Positions 1 through 25,376 of a DNA stretch of 64,000 nt are shown piece by piece. Both the position numbers and the translations under genes were made by a program. Below the pieces are notes generated by a model. It made no database searches. It was not told where the DNA came from and saw nothing but the letters and a program-made list of their open reading frames with translations. Each line of letters starts with the position of its first letter. The first letter of the stretch is position 1. The DNA is from Elysia chlorotica (taxonomy: Eukaryota; Mollusca; Gastropoda; Plakobranchidae): assembly GCA_003991915.1 (NCBI GenBank), contig RQTK01000052.1, positions 334,212-398,211 on the forward strand. The letters run 5' to 3'.

Positions 1-1318
1 TTTAAATTTAAAAAGTTAAGTAATTGGAATTATTATCAAAGGAAAATTATTTTTTTACTCATAACAACGAGCTTTCACAAAATCATGTAACACTTCAATC
101 TCATTACTTGAATATAATCTGCTGATTCTTATTGCATTATTATGCTCTAATGCATATTTTGTTATTTTTGACAATCTCCTTCTACCCTCCTTAAACCAAA
201 GACAAAATGCCATTCAATCACGGAGCTTACTGTACTTTTATTATACTCAGCTATAATTAAGATCTTTTCTGTTTCAGTAAGGGATATATCATTCTTTTCA
301 TTAAAAAAACAACAACAGATGTTTGAAATGCGCATAATAATAATCTGCTGTAATCATTGGATTTTATTTCCTTAGTAAAGACCTAAAACTCTCCTGGTTG
401 AATGTTTGAGTTTTAGTATGGTTAAAGTATAGCGTTTAATCTGATTAGTACAAAAGACCTGGTGTCATTCGAGCCACTGTTTGGTTAACATGGCACTTAG
501 TAACAACATTTAATTCATTTGTCTATGCTCATTATTGATGTGGGCGTATAAATACGATGCTGTCTTGCAACAGGCAACACAATTTTTTTCGTGTTTGTAT
601 TGTGTTTCTAGACATGCACAGCTACTGACATTCGAGTCCTTAGAAGGCCACACTTAGTTCATGTTATAAACGCCAGGGGAGGGCAGCAACAGATGTTAAG
701 TTTGTATCTCAGAGGCGTGGCCTGAGTTATATTTACCATTACGATGTTACTACTCACACAAAGCGCGATCCGATGGATATGAACATACAACCACATAATA
801 CGAACCCCCATGCCTGGCTCAATATTCATTGCACTTGCTTACGTACTCAGCTTACTCACATGCAATAACAGAAGCTGCTTCATGGCTAATTAACGTCTAG
901 AACTAATGTTCTCGCTAACCTCACGGCATTAGTGAACTTAGAGCGACACACCCACTCGTCGTCTTTGTCTTTCTCTTCATCGGGACGAACTTGACTTGAT
1001 TCAAAAGCTTACGGAAATGTCTTGCTCTATTTTCCTACAAATAGCTTCTGGCGAAACACTTTCTTACAAGCAATGTGGGATAAGTATTAACAGCAACAAA
1101 GCAAACGTGAGCATGGAATCTGAAGATCAAAACCTAACAAAGCCGCGAAGCATGACGTTTGGTTTCATCTGGAGGCTTCTTCATGAACGGTGTGACCCAG
1201 GTCATGTTCATATAAACGAAAAAGGTTTTCGTTCCATGACAGAAAATTGCGGCGTCACAGAAACAATAGTGAAGCACAAACAATATATGAACAATGAAAA
1301 CATCAAAACAAAACTTAC
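1..1318. other. Left-edge sequence, presumed intron or flank
   Basis: No convincing exon. At 883-860 the minus strand reads MKQLLLLH followed by a GTGAGT donor, which could begin a signal-peptide exon of another gene but is only 24 nt. The open frames at 996-1367 (plus) and 1134-1318 (minus) are not supported by composition. Confidence 0.4.
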
Positions 1319-1447
1319 CAACGTTATTTGCCGGATCCTCATTTTCTCCTTTATCCCAAAAAGATGAGTATTCATATCCATTGTAGCCTGCGGGCTGTCG
1401 CAGGAATTTGTCGTCGAATTCATAATCTTTTTCTGATGTTAAATTTC
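1319..1447 (-). CDS. Internal exon, acidic/aromatic peptide
   Basis: The exon is 129 nt, from acceptor TCTCACCAG to donor G|GTAAGT, phase 1 to phase 1. It joins in frame to the exon at 4906-4847, and the other two frames contain stops. The peptide begins with an NLT glycosylation sequon, then SEKDYEFDDKFLRQPAG and YNGYEYSSFWDKGENEDP. Composition and splice sites argue for real coding sequence. No domain is recognised. The downstream exon is not visible with confidence and the gene probably leaves the window on the left. Confidence 0.55.
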
Positions 1448-1820
1448 CTGGTGAGATTTTGTTAATGTGCATTATATTTTTCACCATATTTTTTTTGAAT
1501 TATAGATGTACTTATCATAAAGGTAAATGTACACATGTTACATTCTTAAATTATCAATCCAAAAGAAATGAGCAAATGTGGCAGAAACATTAATTAATAA
1601 AAAGAAATGTTGAAAAAGCTGGCTTTTGTCGTGCAGTTCTATAACTTTTAAAAGAGCAGTGATCTTGAAGTCTTACAGTAGGAAGATCTGAGGTGTCTAT
1701 ATTTTTTGGCAATAGCAGTTGCACCAGCTTCTCAGCCCCTAAAGCTCTTAGCACATGTTAGATGCTTGCCACACACCATGGCTCTGTAAGATATTGAGCC
1801 TCTTTACGTGCAAGGCCGAA

Positions 1821-1920
1821 ACTGGTGTCGTGGTGCCTCAAGGGTAGAACGTTCGCCGCCGCCGCGTTTGTTCCTTTGTTTGGTCGGTGCCAGTAAAATG
1901 TGATAAACCAATTTGCGGGC
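1821..1920 (+). mobile_element. Truncated SINE copy
   Basis: A degenerate tRNA-like head (TGGTGCCTCAAGGGTAGAAC) and the core TTTGGTCGGTGCCAGTAAAA match the 59664 copy. The B box and the distal part are lost or altered. Confidence 0.6.
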
Positions 1921-2196
1921 ATCCCACTCTGAGGTCATGTCGTCGTCTACGACTTATTATTTTGAGGCCTAGAAAACGATACACTCGGAGAGGGCCTCTC
2001 TTTGTCCCACCAAAGAATTAGCATTTGAATGGACGTACCCTCCGAGTTCACCGCCTGTACAATCTCTTTGAGACGGTCGGAAGTCATAGCTCCGGAGGAC
2101 GTCGCTCCTTCATCCACTGTGGGCACGGTGTGTGCATTATTATGGGTTAAAAGTAAATTCAGTAAACATTACTTTAATTACTATATCTTACTTGAT

Positions 2197-2254
<58 letters not shown>

Positions 2255-2266
2255 ATATATATATAC
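2197..2266. repeat. (AC)n-(AT)n microsatellite
   Basis: A run of AC dinucleotides passes directly into AT dinucleotides. A second (TA)n run is at 2338-2359. Confidence 0.95.
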
Positions 2267-2564
2267 AAAATGCCCCGCAAAATCATGCCCCACAATACAC
2301 TCTCATGTAGAAAACCCCACAAAATGCTCCGTTTCTGTATATATATATATATATATATAAATAGCTGATGGCAGTCCGCCGCCAAAAAAACCCTGAAAGC
2401 AACAATAGGATAAAGCGCAGAAAGTTATACATGGTAAGTTTATATGCTTGAAATAATACACTTGGGCATCAGAAGTAAAAATATAATTTTGAAAGAAAAA
2501 AAAAGAACCATTAAAGCAACCGAGAGACATCATAAAAACAACTCCCACACACATAACCCGTTAT

Positions 2565-3089
<525 letters not shown>

Positions 3090-4551
3090 ATCCTTTTAGT
3101 CTTTTGGTTTATATGTTTCATGTTTGACTTGTTCCCTGGCTACCCCTTCACAAAAAAAACAAACCTGCACTCTTTTCGAGAGATGATACACTATGAGCTG
3201 TTAGATTCGGAAGCACGATATTTCTATAATGGTTTATAAAGGCAACTTGAAATTTTAACTCAGAATTATCACAATATGATATTGAAAGACTTTAAAACTG
3301 CCATACCTATAATTGCGTCGAAACATGTCTTGCAATTTTAACAATACATATAAAATAAATAAATATATTTATTTAGAAATAGCTGTGGAAATGTAGACTG
3401 TTGGTTCAATTTTTCGTTCTACTTCATATACTTAAAAATTGATTACGGATTATCTCTTTAATTAAATACCAATGGTTTATCTATTGAATATTGCATACAG
3501 TGCCTGCCTCTCTTTACGCTCGATTTTGTTTTAGTATCTGAGTAGACCTGATGAAGTGAAAACAATATTTATAACCAGAGACATTAAATATGGTAACTCT
3601 GTTTTAAGCCCTTTGTTTTGTTTTTTTTCTTCATGTGTATGGTGATATTGAAAATAAACTTTAAGCATCATCACATAGTGATATTGCATGTTTAAAAAAT
3701 CATAAAATTTTTTTTATTGCAAGCCCGTAATTGTGTGTTATTGTGTTACACTAAGAATCTTTATCTAGAAATGTAAAAACAAGCTTTGGACACGGCGGCT
3801 TGCTTTGTTCTTCCATGGCTTTATGATTGATTTGAGATATCATCTCTAACAGGGCGAGGGCTTGGGCTCACAGCTGGTTCACTGCTGTTATTAAATAATG
3901 TACAAGGGCTGCTTGCTTTCAACGGGAGATGTCATTTATCACAATATGCTGAGATATACAGTTCTGAAAACTGCAGTGTGCATCACTTTGCTTTCACTAC
4001 GATGATGATGATGGTGATGATTGTAATATGAATATATGAAGGCTGGGGCTTTGCAAATAAATTTATGAGAATAAGTATAATAAGCAACCCAGATTTTTTC
4101 TTATGTTATCTATTTTATCATTCTCAGCTTATATCCTCAAGTTAACTTTATGCTAAATATTTTTTTATATGAAATAAACTATATCTTTTTAATGGATTTG
4201 CAAATTCATGTGTTTATCAAGCTGCCATTTACATTATTTTTATCCATTTATACTATAGAATACAGAGTCGGGGAGCATCTCAATATCGTTTGACCTGGAT
4301 ACACTTGGTCCGGGGCCATTCTTGATAAAACCAATGAGAATAGTTCAGCAGGCTACATAACATTGTACAATAATTTATACTATAATAATGTGATTTTGTA
4401 AGGCACCGGATCATGTTGCAGTACTTTCAAACAACAAGCTCTTTGCATTAATTTGCAGTATTAAAGAATTGTTTAACTACAGCTAAATAGAAACCAAAAT
4501 AGGCCGCATTATTTTATGTTTTACAAGTTATAACCCTGTGGGAAGAAAATT

Positions 4552-4666
4552 CTAAGGCCGTAAGTATAACGTCGTGGTAGCTGAGGACTCGTCGTAAGCC
4601 TTCTTATTCGCATATATCCTTACGACGTGTCGTAAGCCACCGCGACTTTATACTTACAGCCCTTAG
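4552..4666. mobile_element. 115-bp inverted-repeat MITE with TA flanks
   Basis: Left arm AGGCCGTAAGTATAACGTCG and the reverse complement of the right arm, AGGGCTGTAAGTATAAAGTC, pair along about 48 bases with a short loop. Both ends are bounded by TA, which fits a Tc1/mariner-type target duplication. The whole could fold into one hairpin. Confidence 0.65.
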
Positions 4667-4846
4667 TAGTTTTCAATATACAATACCTCAATGAACATTG
4701 TGATTTATCCAAATGCTCTTAGCAGGGACAATTATACTAAAAGAAGAAGATTCATTTAGTTCAGGCAATTTATAACTGGTTTCTATACACTTTTAGCAAG
4801 GAGCCAGGTATGGTATCACCCAAGTAAAAACTCTACTGCTGATTAC

Positions 4847-4906
4847 CTTTCGATTCCTCATTCTTTTTGTCCTTGTCCTTGTTCTTGCCCTTTTTGTCCT
4901 TTTTGT
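4847..4906 (-). CDS. Lysine-rich internal exon
   Basis: The acceptor TTTATTTTCTATAG and donor G|GTAATC bracket 60 nt, phase 1 to phase 1. The peptide is KKDKKGKNKDKDKKNEESK, an extremely charged and probably disordered spacer. The end phase fits exactly the two-base start of the exon at 1447. The upstream exon must also end in phase 1. I did not find it with confidence, though exon 1 of the ten-cysteine gene and the candidate at 7697-7747 both have the right phase. Confidence 0.5.
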
Positions 4907-5387
4907 CTATAGAAAATAAATATAAATGATATGCGAATTGATTAAATAATCAAATAGTTGGTTTTAAAACCGCGGCAACCAAGGCATGTAGTTATTCTTT
5001 CTTTGTACAATAGTAACTAGAAACAGAAATTATTAATACTTCAATTGAAAGACCGTTCTAATCACTCTAAAATATTTTGTGCGAATCATGACTTCTCCAC
5101 ATTTCCAATTATTTCATAAGATGCTTTCTATTATAATGTACTTAAAAAATATAATTTGAATTTTCTACTTTGCTATACAGTTTGTTTTGTTTCTACATTT
5201 CATGCAACATAAGTAAACATTACGAGAATTGCACAATTATAATGAATCTTGATTATATTTAGGACTTTGTCATTGTATGAATAAAATAAATGTCAATTTT
5301 AAAAGGATTTGCAGATATGATTGACTATGTATAGCTACGCCCCCGCAGTGCAGCAGAATTCTACCCTTCAAGTCTAACGGCACTTGA

Positions 5388-5646
5388 TTAACGTGCAGGT
5401 ACTGGGGCAACATCCACATCAGTGGACCCCCTTCCAGGTAGCTGGCTTGCTGCACGCATGGCTGATCTCACACCAGATCTCCAGGTGTTTCTGTCATGTT
5501 AAAAAGGGTCAGTTGTTGAGAGTTTCCAGTCTTTCCGATCCCTCTCTGTCACCTGCTTCCATGTCATTCTGGGTCTCCCTTTTCCACGACTTCCTGTTAC
5601 TTGCATGTCCAATGCTGATTGATAGCTCCGCTTGACCGTTCCACGT
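5388..5646 (-). mobile_element. 3' coding end of a non-LTR retrotransposon, decayed
   Basis: Read on the minus strand, one frame carries the motif GKGRPRMTWKQVTERD, then DRNTWRSGVRSAMRAASQLP, GRGPTDVDVAPVPAR and TAA at 5388. The R-G-R-P-x-x-T-W block is the usual C-terminal tail of many endonuclease/reverse-transcriptase elements. One in-frame TAA interrupts it between the two blocks, so it is inactive. The catalytic domains are absent, as expected of a 5'-truncated copy. Confidence 0.7.
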
Positions 5647-7696
5647 GGCCATGTGCTTAAATCAGAATCACTTTACAATTTTGTACGTCGAGATATTTTT
5701 TGAATATGTTTACAGTATATTAATACCGTCTTCCCCTCGATAATGTGTACAGCTAAAATATATGCTGTTAAGATAGTTCGCGGTTTCGAGTATTGGTGAA
5801 ATGTCTATGTTTTTACATTACTTGCATTTTTGTTCTCATAAGGTTTCAAACTTGGCCCCTATCGCAGCGAACTTGGGTAAGGCAACTGCCAGTGAATTCT
5901 TCAGCGATCTTAAATGCTAACAGCAGCAAAAAGATGGCCTTAGGGGTTTTAATGAAAATGTCTTGAAGACGAGTTAGTTGAGCTTATCGTGTTACACAAT
6001 CACTAGGATTTCGAGTCATCAGCTGGTATTTCCTGTCTTCATCTCTGACAACTTGTTATTTATCACACCTTCAAAATAGATGAAGCTTTGATTGAAAGTG
6101 TCAGTCCCGTGTTTAACAATAAGGTACTTTTCTCTCATCAAACATCTGTCTTTGTCGCTAACAATAATTATTACATCTGGTGCTTTTGATTCTTTCGTTT
6201 CAGCTTTTCGAAAGTAACAGTACCTGCAACCATCAAATCAGTATTTGGTGCATTCATTTAAAACCCACACAGAGGGATCTTGATGAAATCTAAGATTCCG
6301 GCGTAGAAATGTTGTCAATCAAAGTACAAAGATGGAAGGCTTTCTGTTAACGTTACAGTGATGTAGGTTAAATCAACCAACAGGCAAAATCGTCAAGGCT
6401 TTATCAGTTTCTAAATCATTTTGCGGCTGCTTCAACTTCCCAATAGCACCTAGATACAATCTAGGACACGATTGTAGCTCAAATTTCTGTAACAGGATTT
6501 AATTACTTTCAGTGAAAGGGTGGGCACTGGGCCCTTGTTTTTATTAGCACAGACTTGTTTTGTTAAAGATAATGTAAAGGTGTGTCTGGTTGCTAATTGA
6601 TTTGTACCCTGGCACAATGATGGCTCTAGTATTACCGTTCCTCCTCTAAAATGAAACCTTTTCAGGTGAGGGCTAGAGAGTCTGTCACTAAAACATCTGA
6701 ATATCTTTTTAAATTGACATAAAGGATTCCATCTGTTTTAAACGTGAACAATCTGACAGTTTTCCAGTGTGATTCAGTTCATTTTGGCGAAATGTTGGAT
6801 ATTGAGACGCATTATGGTGTGTTTGATATCTAAATGTGATGCTATTGCGGTGGAAGAGCTGTTAGTTTTACCTATTATGTAGGTTAAACAAATCAACAGG
6901 ATGAAGCGCCGTGACTGCACTGAACCCTGAACCTGATCCTGGATGATTTATTTCTTTTTGCACCGAGCTGAGTTTTTTTTTAATGAAATTTTAAGAAACT
7001 AAAAAAAATTTCTTCAGTTTTAGCCTACTTTTTCACCATAATGTCGCCTAATTAGGCTTCTATACGTTATGATTGTGTTATAATCTATACTTGCTTTTCA
7101 AAATTCTGTATCTGAACATTGGTGACAAATTAATAAAATTGTTCAATGTTGAAATAAAGCTAACAGTAAGATCATGAGAGGTGCTGTAAAATCTTTTTGC
7201 TAAACTATATATAAAACTCCCCCCCTTTTTTTTTAAAGTGATTAATTGCGTCGTATACAATCATTCATATAATTATTATGTTCTTGCGTCACTAGAAACA
7301 AATCTTTTTATCACAAGACATACTGGCTAAGGTTAGATCCATATAATTTAAATAAGTTATATATTACATAACAATTATATTGCATTAATTTTCCTGACAA
7401 AATGAAAAAGATACCCTTTAATGACCGTCTAAATTATCTTTACTTTTCAAGATAAGTCATATGAGTGAGTCGCATGACTCCAATTCTCTTTCAAAATCAC
7501 AGTGACATAAGACTAGAGTAGTTGGTACTAATTGCAAACTCTTTTTTTTTCTTTACCATCACTCTAGGCCATCTTTTTGCCACTGTAAGCAATTTAGGTC
7601 TAGGTCTAGACTGTGAGCACCACTGTACTCAAAGTTTCGAACCCCATGTTTTTCAAATGACATTTTTTTCATTATATTATTTTTCAAAGGAGTCAC

Positions 7697-7747
7697 CTGA
7701 GATTCGGCCTGAAGGTACTATCGTGATTTTTCGATTTGACAGCTCAG
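7697..7747 (-). CDS. Weak candidate exon, 51 nt
   Basis: The acceptor TATTACATTACAG and donor CAG|GTGACT bracket an open 51-nt frame, phase 1 to phase 1, encoding ELSNRKITIVPSGRIS. The end phase is what the exon at 4906 requires. There is no family match, and a segment this short could be open by chance. Confidence 0.2.
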
Positions 7748-9304
7748 CTGTAATGTAATATAAAAAGGTTGAATGTGTCGACAGACAACACCCTTCAACC
7801 CGCAAAGTCCTTTCAGGTTTCAGTTTTTGTCTAATTAGCACTGCGCCTATGTAGATCTAACCAAAATGACAAGCAGTAACAACAATTAATACAATTTAGA
7901 CCTTTAAGTTAGGTGATTTTTTATATTCTAAATGTCAACATTAGTTTGTTTTTCTTGTAATGAGATCTATCCTGTTCTGTTAACTTTTTTCAACCTTAAG
8001 TACGAGATCTAAAGCACATAAAGAATGCAATAAGTGAATCTCAAATAGACACAGTTTAAAAGGATACAAAAGTGAAAGCATAGATCTACCTTTCGACCAA
8101 CTTCAAGCTCTTTAAGGAAAAGATTAATTAACACAGTAGGCCTATTCGAAACTCCGTGGATTTTTAAATGAACAGAAAGATCTTCAGTTTTTATCAATTT
8201 CTTCCAAAATTTTATTATTATTTTGGTGCGCACAACTCAAGAAAGGCATAGCAGCAAAAAAAGCGAAATTATAAACGTTTTTATGTCGGTTGTTGATTAG
8301 AAAGTGGAGAGAAATGGTATAATTTTTTGTACCCACGAAGGGCTTCTAAATTACAATGTTTAAAAACCACAAAATAGGAAAAAGAGCCCTCAGGTTTCTC
8401 CATTTATTGTGATTAATCTGATATTAAATTTACAATTATTGCAAATAAGGTTCTATAAAGAATAATCCTAACTTTCCAGATCTCTGTCAATTTCTGGCCT
8501 TTTACCTTTGATTTTTTGTATTCTTTATTTTTTACAACGCCCCCATCTTCTAAATTACTTTTTGAACTACAAAGTCATAAATTACAAACAATTAAAACCG
8601 GTATTTATTTAAAATAAGGATTCAGTGTAGAATCTAAATCGTTGTGCTAGTCTATGATTGTTGCTAATTTAAATTCAAAATGTGCAATCGAATACCATGG
8701 AGGGCATAAAATTAAGTCTTTTAAAAAAGACTATAAAGGAATTGCTGTATTGCCCTATATATGAAAAGTCTTTACAAATTAAACGATGCTGAAGAGGATA
8801 TTTAAGAGTAGAGTATTTTCTCGTTCCTTCTGCCAATTTTAAATTCAATAGCGGCAATGCCAAGGTGTGAATACCTGCGCCGTTCAAATGACACAACTTT
8901 AGTGTAGGTCTATTCCTGACGCAAAATACCACCCATTCTCTGTGGCGAGTATTGCTAGATAAAAAACAACTTTCATGAATTTGGGGGGAACGAACCGAGT
9001 CACCGTATTGGCCGACTAGAACAGTTTGTTACAATAAGAGTGATATTGTTTTATTTCTATTATAATTATTGTTTTCGTAGTTAGAGTAAATAATGATACC
9101 GGCACTCAGAGGTATTTTTTATACCAGCCCACTGATGCACAGCTTTAAGGTGAATTGTCCTACCTGTGCCCAATAGTTTATTGTTATACCTGAACGTGAC
9201 TTTTTACAATAATGCTTGTGAAATTTGATAATTTGGGAAGATGCGGGGTAGAACTCAAACACTTGTTTCCTGAGCTGTATACCAAAACTATCTATATTAT
9301 GCCA

Positions 9305-9370
<66 letters not shown>

Positions 9371-9486
9371 CAGAGAGACAGACAGAGACAGACAGGACAG
9401 ACAGACAGAGACAGACAGCCAAGAGAAAATTTAAGGAGACAGACATAGACAGAGAGACAGAGACAGACAGACAGTCAGACAGACAG

Positions 9487-9537
<51 letters not shown>
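9305..9537. repeat. Compound GT/GA/GACA microsatellite
   Basis: (GT)n at 9305-9324 switches to (GA)n to 9366, then imperfect GACA units, then (GA)n at 9488-9537. Confidence 0.95.
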
Positions 9538-9538
<1 letters not shown>

Positions 9539-10106
9539 GGCCACATAATTATTAGTTGTTACAGCTAGCTGTTAAATAGAGAACACTAAAACAATCACAA
9601 ACAAGCGAAATAAGGGAAAGTAGAATTAATATAGGTTGAGTAAACAAGAGATTTCACAGAAATCAGGAAAAAGCAACAAGAAAAAGAGAAAAGGAATGAG
9701 GTAAAAAAGCGTGGAGAGACAGAAATAGATTGAGAGAGAAGACGAGAGAGATGGAGATAAAGAGAAATAATGTAAGGTGTCAGCCAAAGTCTACTATTGC
9801 AGTGTTCATTATTACATGTATGTGCGAAAGCACGGGGAAAGAAGGATGGGATTCCTTCTACAGGTATTCAGTTATTTACATGAATATTAAACTAAAAAAT
9901 AAAAATAAAAAAGATTTCATGTGCTTTACATTATTTTTTCTGAGAAAGTTTCCCATTTTTCAATAACGATAATTATAAATTCAGGAGAAAAAGGGCATGC
10001 TTTATGGGGCATAAAATGCAAAAGTCTACGAGCTTAATAGTTAATAACACGATAATAAAATGCAATTAGTAAGACGCACGTTTTTTATGGTGGTAGATCT
10101 GTAAAA

Positions 10107-11115
10107 TCATGTATTTCTCATAAATGCATTTTCCCGATTGTTTTGTTCCCAATCAGGTGCAATTTCCAAATAGAGTGTGCTATCTGGTCCATGATCATGC
10201 ACATAGGCGTCTTTGTCCTTTTTATTTTCGATCTTCCTGGTAGGGCGAGGTCTCACTAATTCACGAAACTGGTCAGTTTAACCTCATACTCGCTGCGCGA
10301 CAGTCTGCACATCATTTAATGTCATATATTACACTACTATCGAACTGCACTCAAACTTTGACATCCTGTTTTACATTGCCCACAGGATGAATAAAATTAT
10401 ATGTAAGCGATAAAGATTTCATTCAAATCAGTGAACTCGGGATTATGCAAATTAATTTTTTTCGAGATCTTCTTGCAAACTTGACCTTGGAGATCTTCGC
10501 TCATTTACTATGCTCTGTATTGCAGAAATCTCTTCAAGCTGTTTAATCTTTTATTAAAATTGAAAAATAAAGGACAATAACATGGAAAATACAGGGTAGT
10601 ATAAGTAGATATACATTATCTATAAAGAACTAGACACTTTAAAGATAGTCCAGCACAAAACTTGTTCTAAAACTAATTTAGACTTTGAAAAATTGAACCA
10701 AACTGATACTCCTGTTTTATTCTAGGTTTAAGACTTTAGGTGTAATAAGTTCAAAGGTGCTTTAACCATACACTACTATTAGTCTACTATAAAAACTAGC
10801 CTCATTTTGGGTTCGGAGTTTACAGCACCATTGAAATGACTACCTTAGGTAGAAGAAAATCCAAAGTTTGTGTACACCTTGTAAGGCCTTTATGTTACAC
10901 CAGTCTATTTATAAATTGACTTATCTGAAGAAATAACTTTGTGTTTGTCTGTATTTCTTTCTATGTATTTGTCGATCTATTCTCTATTTATTTGTCTGAC
11001 TTTCTGTCTGTCTGTTTGTCCGTCGTGCGTTGTCGATTTATATTTGCCCCATCTGCATTCAGTACAGTAATGGAAGGCGAATGTATTTTTTTCATCATCA
11101 CATTTGAAACATATC

Positions 11116-11195
<80 letters not shown>

Positions 11196-11633
11196 AACAA
11201 CAACAGCAACAACAATAAAGAAATTGAAAAAGGAAAAAAAGAAAGAATACACAACTCCTAACTCCTCTGACCCCATTAAACCAAACAAAACAAAACAATC
11301 AATAAATGCACAATAGTAGAAAATACCAAAAATAAAACACAAGAAGCAAAAAAAAAAAAACAAGAAAAACAACAACAACAAAACAAGATATAAGAAGGAC
11401 ATAAGATATAAAACAATAAAATCCAATGCTTTGTTTTTTCCAAAATATCTTTTTATTTATTTAGCCAATGTATTTATTGATAATTCAACAATACATATTT
11501 ATAGAGCCCTTTCCATGCCAAATATTGTGACTTAAAACTAGTCAAGCAAACCGATGCTTAAAGCTTACCATGTCATTCCTTGTTCGCAGTTAAATGAAAA
11601 GAGCAATGGCAGTGATAACAAGCCAAAAACCAT
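10107..11633 (-). CDS. Probable two-exon gene for a 64-residue secreted peptide
   Basis: Exon A is 11633-11569 and exon B is 10236-10107. Exon A opens with ATG directly after acceptor TTTTTCTTTAG, so a 5' UTR intron is implied. It encodes MVFGLLSLPLLFSFNCEQGM, a leader-like hydrophobic segment, and ends at donor TG|GTAAGC in phase 2. Exon B follows acceptor CTCGCCCTACCAG, starts with the one base needed, and reads through a Lys/Asp-rich stretch (KIENKKDKDAYVHDHGPD) and an acidic part with LEIAPDWEQN to TGA. The joined length is 195 nt, divisible by three. No family is recognised. It has one cysteine, so it is not a cysteine-stabilised peptide. It lies 1.6 kb downstream of the ten-cysteine gene on the same strand. 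Confidence 0.4.
11117..11217. repeat. (CAA)n trinucleotide array
   Basis: About 33 CAA units with a few ATA and CAG interruptions near the right end. It sits between the two coding exons of the putative 64-residue peptide gene. Confidence 0.95.
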
Positions 11634-12790
11634 CTAAAGAAAAATTAGATTTGATGTGTTCATAAAATGTATTGAGAAAAATATCAAAGAAAACGTGCTT
11701 GCTGGTTTATAATATCATATTAAAATCAAATCTAATTGTATGTACAAATGTGAGCAAATGTGTTTAAAGCACTGAAGGCAAATATGAAAAGTATTTAAAA
11801 ATGAACATGTTTTTATACTTTTTAAAAGTAATCGTACATGTAATGTAAAACACATGGCCTACATTTCAAGTGGCACTTATAGTGAATCGTAATGGGCTTA
11901 ACAGTAACTTTCGGTAGAATGATAAGGGATCACTAACACTTTTTCTTAATAAAGGTGTTTTAAAAAGTTATGCTGTTGGAAGTGTTTCTTTCGTTTTTTA
12001 ACAGCTGCAGGGAGAATGATCTGTCTGCATTCTCGTGGATTCCCCCATAACCATTTACAGAGCCCCAGTATTACAGACCTTCCCAATTTTAATGAAAGCT
12101 ACTGTCTGCTTCAATACTAAGCTAGTGTCTACCTTGTTCAAATAAAAGAACTAAATTGTGTATTATTCAAGACATTACTTGTAATTGCTTACACACACTT
12201 TCTATCTTTCTGTCACTGGGCGTTTGTTTCAAACGAGAAAATCAGACACACATTGATTCAGAAACTCTTTCATAAAATATAATTTATGAAAACGAAAGAT
12301 GTATTTACAAAAAATGTAAAAGTCGAACCGATCTATCCTCGATCGCCCTTCTCTTTTATTCATGACTGATTATTCTAAACTGTACATTTCATTAGAACCA
12401 AAGAATATCTCGATGTAGTATGCATAAATCATGAACGAAACATCTCAGCTTTCTATCAGAAGTATGGGTTGAAATTACTTTTTCAAAGAATTGCACATCT
12501 AGAATAATACTGTATACCCGATGATAATCACACTTTCTGCTTTGCGGGGAGCGTTTGAAAAAAAAATTATTATAAAGCGAAAATATATTTTTTAATTTTT
12601 GTTAAATCCCATTACACAAATCAAGATAACCTTTGCAGTTCTAAGGACACGTATATATTTCAATACATATTTCAATAATTTATGTTTGAAAAGTTTGACA
12701 AGCATAAACAGCAAAGGACCAAGCTGGCGAAGCCTAAATGTATAGATAGATGGTTGTGACCAAATAAGTCGTCTTTTTCCACAATTACAA
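11634..12790. other. Intergenic spacer between two minus-strand genes
   Basis: No coding segment, repeat array or RNA gene seen. The promoter and 5' exon of the 64-residue peptide gene would lie here but cannot be pinned. Confidence 0.4.
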
Positions 12791-12796
12791 TTTATT
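12791..12796 (-). terminator. Possible poly(A) signal of the ten-cysteine gene
   Basis: AATAAA on the minus strand, about 455 bases past the stop codon, is the first such hexamer downstream. TG-rich sequence follows within 30 bases. This would make a 3' UTR of roughly 470 bases. In AT-rich DNA the motif is common, so support is weak. Confidence 0.3.
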
Positions 12797-13249
12797 TACT
12801 AAGTTAAACATACCAAAGCAGTAAAGCATCAAATAGAACTTGATCGTAAATATTATAGGAAGGCACTTTGGTGGGAGGTGGACGAATATCGTTAAAACAC
12901 TTTTACTCAAGGCGGTAGCAGAAAACTTATTTAAAGTAATTGTGAATACTGAAAGAGGTGTGCCAACAGAATAATACAGAGAATTTTGTGTTTCCTAGTT
13001 AATAATTACATGTATAATAAAAGGTTTCCACCCTTTCTATAACTCAATCAACAGGCCTGAGATGAGTATGCGGTGGATTTAGTTTATAATTGAGACTTGT
13101 CAGCCATCTGCACATCACGAAATGACCTTTGGTCCATTCCATTACACTGTATCTCTAGGTGCTTCTATCACCACGCTTTGCCCCATCTTCCGTCTCTTTC
13201 AACCCAGCCCCTATTTCAGTACTTTAACTCATATTGGATTTTTAACAGG

Positions 13250-25254
<12,005 letters not shown>

Positions 25255-25368
25255 ATCGCCGAGGTAAGTTACTATGCAGACGCACTGATTGCACTCACTG
25301 TACGATGGCTGCTCTTGCCCGATGAGAGTCGCTGCACACAATGAGGTTCGCTGAGCGCCTCACCCGCA

Positions 25369-25376
25369 CATATATG
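25369..25376 (-). promoter_or_regulatory. TATA-like box of the ten-cysteine gene
   Basis: CATATATG lies about 115 bases upstream of the start codon. About 30 bases downstream the minus strand reads CTCATTG, an acceptable initiator with A at 25342. The surrounding 25310-25500 stretch is rich in CpG and much GC-richer than its neighbours, which supports a promoter here. The transcription start is inferred. Confidence 0.5.

Larger units (their letters stand above)
5650..10106. other. AT-rich DNA without a firm gene
   Basis: Holds the weak exon candidate at 7697-7747 and the GT/GA/GACA array. An open frame of about 65 codons without ATG near 9290-9110 (minus) has a CAG|GTAGGA donor but no matching partner. 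Otherwise nothing seen. Confidence 0.4.

Noticed and set aside
2364..2433. Open plus-strand segment ending at ATG|GTAAGT
   Set aside because: The acceptor lies in a TA repeat without a pyrimidine tract, and no partner exon was found.
25264..25272. Plus-strand GAG|GTAAGT donor-like site in the 5' UTR of the ten-cysteine gene
   Set aside because: It lies opposite the minus-strand gene start with no plus-strand exon before it.
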